64,000 bases of DNA from Clostridia bacterium (GTDB lineage: Bacteria; Bacillota; Clostridia; Christensenellales; Borkfalkiaceae): assembly GCA_017558825.1 (NCBI GenBank), contig JAFYTO010000014.1, forward strand, positions 124,001 through 188,000, given 5' to 3'. How positions within the stretch are numbered: the first letter of the stretch is position 1; each line of letters begins with the position of its first letter. A model generated the notes under the pieces. The model saw only the letters and a program-made list of their open reading frames with translations, ran no database searches and had not been told where the DNA came from. The position numbers and the translations under genes are program-made. Of the stretch, positions 60,068 to 64,000 are shown one piece after another.

Positions 60068-61224
60068 TAAATAACCGCCCCTGTAACGCTAATAAAAGAT
60101 AAAACTACAATAATAAAAATATAACCACAAATAAATATTAAAGAAGCTAGCAAATTAAAAACATCTGTTATTTTAGTAATGCAATTTAAAAATTTACTAT
60201 CAATTATTGGTTCACATAGCGAAGTTGCAAATTTTACAATAAAAGAAAATAATAGTATAGAAACTGCCTTGCTTCCAACGTATAAAATTAAATAAACTAT
60301 GGTTATTAGACCAACACTATTTTTAATTAGTATTACTGAAGATAAAAGAACGTCTACCCCTCCGCTTAAAAATCCGCCTACAATTGGAACAAGTGAGCCT
60401 GTTGCGTATTTTAAAACTTTTACCGATGCGCCGTTAAATTGCATATTAACAAAGCCTTGCGCTGTAACTAATGCTGAAAATATTAAAGTAAAAATACCTA
60501 TAGACCATTTAAAAAGTGAAAACAGGTTTTTTGTAAGAGTGTTTAAGCTTAGGTTTTTACTTAAATTACTAGCTATAACAGTGGCTGAAATTATCATTAT
60601 TAACGGCATAAAAAAGTTATTTACAATAGTTGACGTAAATAGTGACAATACCGCTGTAAACGGCTTAAATAAAGACACTCCAAAACTTCCCACTAAGCCT
60701 GAAAGTGAAAACATTATAGGAAATACTAATTCTACTAAATTAGATACGTTTTCTATTACGTTTATAGAGTAATTTACAACCTCATAAAGCAGTTTTGTTA
60801 TTATTGCAACACATACAATATAACAAATATAAAAAACTGTATTATTTTCGATATTATCGTTATTTTTACCAATTATACTATTTGAAATATTTGATAAAAT
60901 TCCTAAAAAAATCACATAGCAAAGTAGAGGGCCAAAGTTGCTAATAAACTTTGTTGCTCCACTAGTTAAAAAATTAATTAACGTATCAAAATTAAAAGTA
61001 ATTTCTCCGTTAAAAAATTTAATAATCATTTCCTTTAGCGTTAAATTGCTGCCAAAAATTTCATTCAAAAAATTAGTTATATCGCTAAAACTGTTTTCAT
61101 CAATACTTGTTAAAACGTCATTTATAATGCTGTCGTAATTGTTTGATGCATAAACGTAATTAAGTGGCATAAATTTAAAAAAAAATATAATTAAAACGGC
61201 TATAATTACTAATATTTTTTTCAT
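60067..61224 (-). CDS. spoIIIAE: Stage III sporulation protein AE
   Basis: The 385-aa polytopic membrane protein is the largest spoIIIA product. It has a signal-like N-terminus and about seven to eight helices; GSLVPIVGGFLSGGVDVLLSS (~265-285) and LFKPFTAVLSLFTSTIVNNFF are typical. It is thought to form part of the export apparatus in the mother-cell membrane. ATGA overlap with spoIIIAD. Confidence 0.92.
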   Translation of the reverse strand: MKKILVIIAVLIIFFFKFMPLNYVYASNNYDSIINDVLTSIDENSFSDITNFLNEIFGSNLTLKEMIIKFFNGEITFNFDTLINFLTSGATKFISNFGPLLCYVIFLGILSNISNSIIGKNNDNIENNTVFYICYIVCVAIITKLLYEVVNYSINVIENVSNLVELVFPIMFSLSGLVGSFGVSLFKPFTAVLSLFTSTIVNNFFMPLIMIISATVIASNLSKNLSLNTLTKNLFSLFKWSIGIFTLIFSALVTAQGFVNMQFNGASVKVLKYATGSLVPIVGGFLSGGVDVLLSSVILIKNSVGLITIVYLILYVGSKAVSILLFSFIVKFATSLCEPIIDSKFLNCITKITDVFNLLASLIFICGYIFIIVVLSFISVTGAVI

Positions 61225-61607
61225 GATATAAACGAAGTAATAACGTTAAACAACTCCTTATAAATTGGCAAAGAAATAACAAAAATTATAAGTTTTCCGG
61301 CAAAAGCAAGTTTAGTTTCTATTGATTTTACGTTTAAATCAGTGCAAAGTGAGGTTGCAAACTCTAAAACGTAAGAAATTGCCATTATTTTTAATACGGT
61401 TGTTAGCAAACTGCCGCTAATTTCCCCAATGCTTGCTAAATCTTTAAAAAAACTAATGCTTATAAATAAATAATTAACAACCTCAATAATTAATACAATT
61501 CCCGTTGCTAAAAGAACTAAAGGCGCAATTTCAGATTTTGTAGATAGTAAAAATACGTAACAAAACGCACCAACTAGCCCAATTGCAACAATTTTAAAAA
61601 TTTCCAT
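61221..61607 (-). CDS. spoIIIAD: Stage III sporulation protein AD
   Basis: The 128-aa protein has four hydrophobic helices. LTTVLKIMAISYVLEFATSLCTD (split across ~67-90) is the SpoIIIAD/AC motif. It lies 2 bp after spoIIIAC and overlaps spoIIIAE by 4 bp. Confidence 0.9.
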   Translation of the reverse strand: MEIFKIVAIGLVGAFCYVFLLSTKSEIAPLVLLATGIVLIIEVVNYLFISISFFKDLASIGEISGSLLTTVLKIMAISYVLEFATSLCTDLNVKSIETKLAFAGKLIIFVISLPIYKELFNVITSFIS

Positions 61608-61609
61608 AC

Positions 61610-61813
61610 CTAATATAACTGAAAAATATCTTTTATTTGTATAAATAGTTCGCTTATCATACTTATAACAAGCATTAAAACTATTATTAATCCTGCTAAA
61701 CTTACTAAGGTAGCTATGTCGTCTCTATCTGATTTTTTAAGAACTTGACAAAGCACCGTAATTAAAATGCCTATTCCTGCTATTTTAAAAATAATATCTA
61801 TATCAAAAGCCAT
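61610..61813 (-). CDS. spoIIIAC: Stage III sporulation protein AC
   Basis: The 67-aa protein has two helices with the motif GIGILITVLCQVLKKSDRDDI (split near residue 20-33) and LVSLAGLIIVLMLVISMI. This small size is normal for SpoIIIAC. It shares one base with spoIIIAB. Confidence 0.92.
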   Translation of the reverse strand: MAFDIDIIFKIAGIGILITVLCQVLKKSDRDDIATLVSLAGLIIVLMLVISMISELFIQIKDIFQLY

Positions 61814-62289
61814 TAAATCACCATAATTAACATAATTAAACCAACGTAAAAGCCTAATTTTTTATAAAAACTTTTATATTTTGTTAACTCGTTGTATTTT
61901 AAATTCTTTAAGTTTGTAAAATCTTCTAAAAAACTGCTTATTAATCCTTTTTGCGACTCGCTATCACCTTTTCCGATAATATTAAAAAATGAATTTAACT
62001 TATTCAACTCTATTTCACTTAAAAATAATGGAAAATATTGAATTTCATTGTTTTTTTTGCTAAAAAAAGAATTTAATGTTAAAAGAAATTCACTGCTTGC
62101 GTATTCTTTATTTAAAAGTGTTTTTAGCTGTTGCTTAGAAAATTTTAATTCGCTTATATAATAGTTGCAAAATATGCATAAATCAGAGTAATATATATAG
62201 ATTTGTTCGTGAATTTTACTTCTATTTACCCCAATTTTAGTAAAAATTATGATAGCTAAAACCCCTATAATTAACCTTAATATTTGCAT
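61813..62289 (-). CDS. spoIIIAB: Stage III sporulation protein AB
   Basis: The 158-aa protein has N- and C-terminal helices with a helical domain between (CIFCNYYISELKFSKQQLKT, FLEDFTNLKNLKYN), similar to type II secretion GspF-like segments. It overlaps spoIIIAA by 13 bp. A shortened charged C-terminus ends with the helix GFYVGLIMLIMVI. Confidence 0.88.
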   Translation of the reverse strand: MQILRLIIGVLAIIIFTKIGVNRSKIHEQIYIYYSDLCIFCNYYISELKFSKQQLKTLLNKEYASSEFLLTLNSFFSKKNNEIQYFPLFLSEIELNKLNSFFNIIGKGDSESQKGLISSFLEDFTNLKNLKYNELTKYKSFYKKLGFYVGLIMLIMVI

Positions 62290-63134
62290 ATTTCTTTTCC
62301 TTTGCCATCAAATATAGTTAATATCCTATTTGAGCCTGTATTTTCAATTAAAACGTAATAATTAAACAAGTTAATTGCCCCACGCATAAAATCTTTATTT
62401 AACGCATCGCTTAAACTTTTTGCGTGGATTGTAGCAGTAACGTTTACACCGCTTAAAATAGCCATTATAACGCCGTTTATATCTTCTACACTCATTAACT
62501 CATCTGTAATAATAACGTCAGGATTAAGCGTTCTTATTGCCTGATTAAAACCAAAATTCTTGTTGCAATATGTTAAAACGTCAACGTTAGTTCCAACGTC
62601 AAAACTAAAACTATCATTAAACGATGCAATTTCATTACGCTCGTCAATTATTATTGTATTTATGTTCTTTTTTTTGTTTAAGCAACGTGAAAAATCTCTA
62701 ATAAAAGTAGTTTTACCCACTCCGCTTTTAGATATTACAAGTACGCTTCCGTCATTATATATTTCATTTACAAATTTGCTGGCAAAATTCATAATTTGAT
62801 GAGGAAATCTAATGGAAAGCGATGTAAAGTTTTTTATTGTTTGAACACTGTTATTGTTTATAACAAATTCTCCAGAAAGCCCTACTCTTATACCGTTTTC
62901 AGTCGTAACGTAACCGCGTTTAATTTGTTCTTCAAATGAATAGATTGATTTTTTGCAAAGATTATAAACTATTTCTTCAATTTCTTCGTGTGTTACCAAC
63001 GTGTTTATATAGTAAAGTTTTCCGTTTTCATTTATACTAATTGGTTTATTTTGCCTAAGCCTAAGTTCATAAACGTTATTAAAATTAACGTGTTTTAACG
63101 CTTTTAAAATTCGGCTTGGCAAATATCTTAACAT
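62277..63134 (-). CDS. spoIIIAA: Stage III sporulation protein AA (ATPase)
   Basis: The 285-aa AAA-like secretion ATPase has VRLGLSGEF-like N-terminal parts (GIRVGLSGEFVIN), Walker A VISKSGVGKTTFIRD (~134-148), TIIDERNEIA Walker B (~162-171) and PDVIITDELMSVED. It is related to PilT/VirB11 ATPases and drives the SpoIIIA channel. It is the first gene of the eight-gene operon, expected to be under SigmaE; no convincing SigmaE promoter could be assigned by eye. Confidence 0.93.
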   Translation of the reverse strand: MLRYLPSRILKALKHVNFNNVYELRLRQNKPISINENGKLYYINTLVTHEEIEEIVYNLCKKSIYSFEEQIKRGYVTTENGIRVGLSGEFVINNNSVQTIKNFTSLSIRFPHQIMNFASKFVNEIYNDGSVLVISKSGVGKTTFIRDFSRCLNKKKNINTIIIDERNEIASFNDSFSFDVGTNVDVLTYCNKNFGFNQAIRTLNPDVIITDELMSVEDINGVIMAILSGVNVTATIHAKSLSDALNKDFMRGAINLFNYYVLIENTGSNRILTIFDGKGKEICKY

Positions 63135-63193
63135 ACTAAATAATATTAAGAATTGTTAGCGTTTAGAACGTATAAGGACAACTTTTTATCAAT

Positions 63194-63220
63194 AAAAAAA
63201 GGTAGGCTATTTGCCTACCT
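63194..63220 (-). terminator. Terminator after dxs
   Basis: AGGTAGGC and GCCTACCT pair around TATTT; on the minus strand a run of T follows. It separates dxs from spoIIIAA. Confidence 0.8.
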
Positions 63221-63240
63221 AAAATTCTAATTATTTTATC

Positions 63241-63999
63241 TTAAATTAGTAATTTTTTTATATTTTCAAGTGTAAATCCGTTTGAAATTAGTTGACTATG
63301 AATACTTGCGTGGTTAATAAAATCATCTTTAACGGCTACTATGTTAACGTTTGTATTATGGTTGTTTTCCTTATAAAAATTTAATACCATAGCGCCAAAA
63401 CCACCCTGTTTTACGTTTTCTTCTAACGTGATAACGTTTGTGTTTTTAATTTCAAGTAAAATTTTGGCGTCAAGCGGTTTAATAGTTCTTGCGTTTATAA
63501 CGTTTATGTCCTTAACTTCGTTTAATACTTTTAGCGCAAGTTCGTTCATACGTGGTCCTACGGCTAAAATTGTGTTATTTTTACCCTTATTAACGTATTC
63601 CCAACTAAGTTGCTCGTTAATTGTTTCAGTAGTTTCAAGGGCAATTTTTTCGCCGTTAGGATATCGTATGCAAACTGGAGAGTTTAATTTTATTGCTAGT
63701 TCTAGCATAACCTCAAATTCGCTTATGTTTTTAGGTGCAAAAATTGTTAAATTTGGAAGATGTGATAAAAATGAAACGTCAAATAGTCCTTGATGTGTTT
63801 TTCCGTCACTACCAACAAATCCTGCCCTATCTATACATATTACTACGGGTAAATTTTGCATGCAAATATCGTGTAAAATTTGGTCGTAGCCACGTTGCAA
63901 AAAGGTTGAGTATATAAAAACTATTGGTTTTAAACCGCCCTTAGCCATACCACCGGCAAGCGTAATAGAGCATTCTTCTGCTATGCCAACGTCAACAAA
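63241..63999 (-). CDS. dxs: 1-deoxy-D-xylulose-5-phosphate synthase, C-terminal part (cut by window edge)
   Basis: The open frame continues past the window end; about 252 C-terminal residues are visible. FVDVGIAEECSITLAGGM contains the catalytic Glu of the transketolase-like Pyr domain, followed by KPIVFIYSTFLQRGYDQILHD and DRAGFVGSDGKTHQGLFD, all diagnostic for Dxs. The C-terminal domain with VEENVKQGGFG-type sequence (TLEENVKQGGFG) and HGxxxQ-like ending follows. It makes the first committed isoprenoid precursor of the MEP pathway, which fits with ispA in the same block. Confidence 0.93.
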   Translation of the reverse strand, partial: FVDVGIAEECSITLAGGMAKGGLKPIVFIYSTFLQRGYDQILHDICMQNLPVVICIDRAGFVGSDGKTHQGLFDVSFLSHLPNLTIFAPKNISEFEVMLELAIKLNSPVCIRYPNGEKIALETTETINEQLSWEYVNKGKNNTILAVGPRMNELALKVLNEVKDINVINARTIKPLDAKILLEIKNTNVITLEENVKQGGFGAMVLNFYKENNHNTNVNIVAVKDDFINHASIHSQLISNGFTLENIKKLLI

Positions 64000-64000
64000 A

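Noticed and set aside
63948..63999. His to Cys change in the Dxs DVGIAEECS motif as a defect
   Set aside because: The catalytic Glu is retained and, as far as I recall, Cys at this place is common in Clostridia Dxs proteins.

Overview
The window is AT-rich (roughly 30% GC by eye) and comes from an endospore-forming member of the Bacillota, most likely class Clostridia. It carries a complete spoIIIAA-AH operon, nusB, folD, ispA, tlyA, nadK, argR and recN in the usual Clostridia order, an Asp23-family gene, TTG/GTG starts with AGGAGG-type ribosome sites, and ZTP and glycine riboswitches. The genus cannot be fixed from the sequence alone.

Layout. (1) 1-5,100: the end of a signal-peptidase-like gene, a small lipoprotein, and two minus-strand secreted, membrane-anchored proteins with SH3-like segments. 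(2) 3,820-14,910: a compact podovirus-like virion cassette with an ArpU-like regulator, large terminase, terminase-small-like protein on an apparent ACG start, zinc-ribbon protein, portal, scaffold, major capsid protein, P22 gp4-like and gp10-like connector proteins, fibre-like and coiled-coil proteins. No integrase, replication, holin/lysin or repressor gene lies next to it. A perfect Bacillus-type LexA box is 168 bp upstream. (3) 15,000-22,000: a polytopic membrane protein and three tandem paralogues of a cytoplasmic TIM-barrel glycosidase-like protein. (4) 22,000-28,500: typA, a glycine riboswitch with an AGCS symporter, six tRNA genes, a hairpin-array element, a GC-rich candidate structured RNA and a SulP transporter. 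(5) 28,600-41,230: a ten-gene purine operon (purE-C-F-M-N-O-H'-glyA-purD-purL) behind a ZTP riboswitch whose terminator overlaps the aptamer. (6) 41,350-51,000: an accessory stretch with an ABC exporter, an IMPase coupled to a DUF4062 protein, a DUF2726 nuclease overlapping a Xer-like tyrosine recombinase, a YgjP-like metallopeptidase, a membrane-tethered PadR-like regulator and a GH20-like protein. (7) 51,000-64,000: an MFS transporter, then the minus-strand housekeeping and sporulation block, ending inside dxs.

How the genes work together. The purine operon takes PRPP to IMP: PurF lacks the usual catalytic cysteine, and the last two steps use a stand-alone AICAR formyltransferase plus archaeal-type PurO in place of bifunctional PurH. 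glyA supplies one-carbon units and folD, elsewhere in the window, makes formyl-THF. The spoIIIA genes build the mother cell-forespore channel.

The most unusual signals are: the isolated P22-like capsid cassette with its LexA box; the nuclease-recombinase gene pair preceded by two near-identical inverted-repeat sites that look like Xer/dif cores (one inside the operon promoter), together with apparently leaderless promoters; the DUF4062/beta-barrel protein coupled to an IMPase; the ACG-start phage gene; the tandem hairpin array and neighbouring GC-rich RNA candidate; and a strong excess of the tetranucleotide ACGT in host and phage-like genes alike.
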